From Candidatus Delongbacteria bacterium (GTDB lineage: Bacteria; JAGOEH01): a DNA stretch of 32,519 bases. The stretch lies in the NCBI GenBank assembly GCA_017997825.1, contig JAGOEH010000013.1, forward strand, positions 1-32,519, in the 5' to 3' direction. Made by a program: the position numbers and the translations under genes. The notes below the pieces were generated by a model. It was not told the origin of the DNA and made no database searches. It saw nothing but the letters and a program-made list of their open reading frames with translations. Shown here piece by piece: positions 32,501 to 32,519 of the stretch (its first letter is position 1; every line of letters starts with the position of its first letter).

Positions 32501-32519
32501 TCTAATATTCTTTTGATAT

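Noticed and set aside
1-32519. CRISPR array, tRNA/rRNA genes, insertion sequences or prophage
   Set aside because: No regularly spaced identical repeats, cloverleaf-like sequences, transposase or phage structural genes were recognised by eye; a tRNAscan or ISfinder run was not possible.

Overview
The window looks like a fragment of a free-living, Gram-negative-type bacterium from the FCB (Fibrobacterota-Chlorobiota-Bacteroidota) neighbourhood, probably a poorly cultivated lineage rather than a true member of Bacteroidota. Three secreted proteins end in type IX secretion (T9SS)-style sorting domains containing a PNPF motif. There is a CarboxypepD_reg-type TonB-dependent receptor. Many genes carry clear Shine-Dalgarno sequences (AAGGAG), and at least seven intergenic sites fit a standard sigma-70 promoter (TTGAC[A/T/C]-N17-TATNAT-like) rather than the Bacteroidota -33/-7 element. 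I cannot name the phylum from sequence alone.

Layout. Positions 1-599 hold the 3' end of a PhzF-family isomerase. Positions 882-3365 encode a secreted phosphodiester glycosidase-like (NAGPA) protein with a sorting domain. On the minus strand (3381-10058) lie a Wzx-type flippase, a glycosyltransferase and two tandem paralogous MXAN_6640-like HExxH metalloproteases, the second with its own promoter. From 10206 rightward come an unrecognised protein and then a tight, overlapping operon: sugar 3,5-epimerase-like cupin, mutL (with endonuclease motif), miaA and an O-antigen ligase/polymerase. This operon runs 38 bp into a convergent GH20 hexosaminidase. After a 400-bp divergent spacer come pta and a CDP-alcohol phosphatidyltransferase, ending in a strong hairpin.

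Positions 19867-23458 (minus) encode an unrecognised exported protein and a GT2 plus GT39-type glycosyltransferase pair. A 338-bp spacer with stacked inverted repeats separates them from a seven-TM LuxR-type regulator (23797-24726). That gene is followed by a spaced direct repeat and a TonB-dependent receptor (24922-27231), suggesting a local regulator/target pair.

The right end (27262-32500, minus) is more accessory: a RecF/ABC-like AAA ATPase translationally linked to a small TOPRIM-like protein (a defence-type two-gene module resembling OLD, PARIS and AbiL layouts but not obviously any of them), a Cache-GGDEF diguanylate cyclase, a VOC protein, an orphan MT-A70 adenine methyltransferase with its own promoter, and an Asp/Glu racemase. 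The ATPase/TOPRIM-like pair is the best candidate for an under-described system. Cell-envelope polysaccharide work (flippase, four glycosyltransferase/ligase genes, epimerase), secreted hydrolases and nutrient uptake dominate the rest. I saw no tRNA or rRNA gene, CRISPR array, insertion sequence or prophage.
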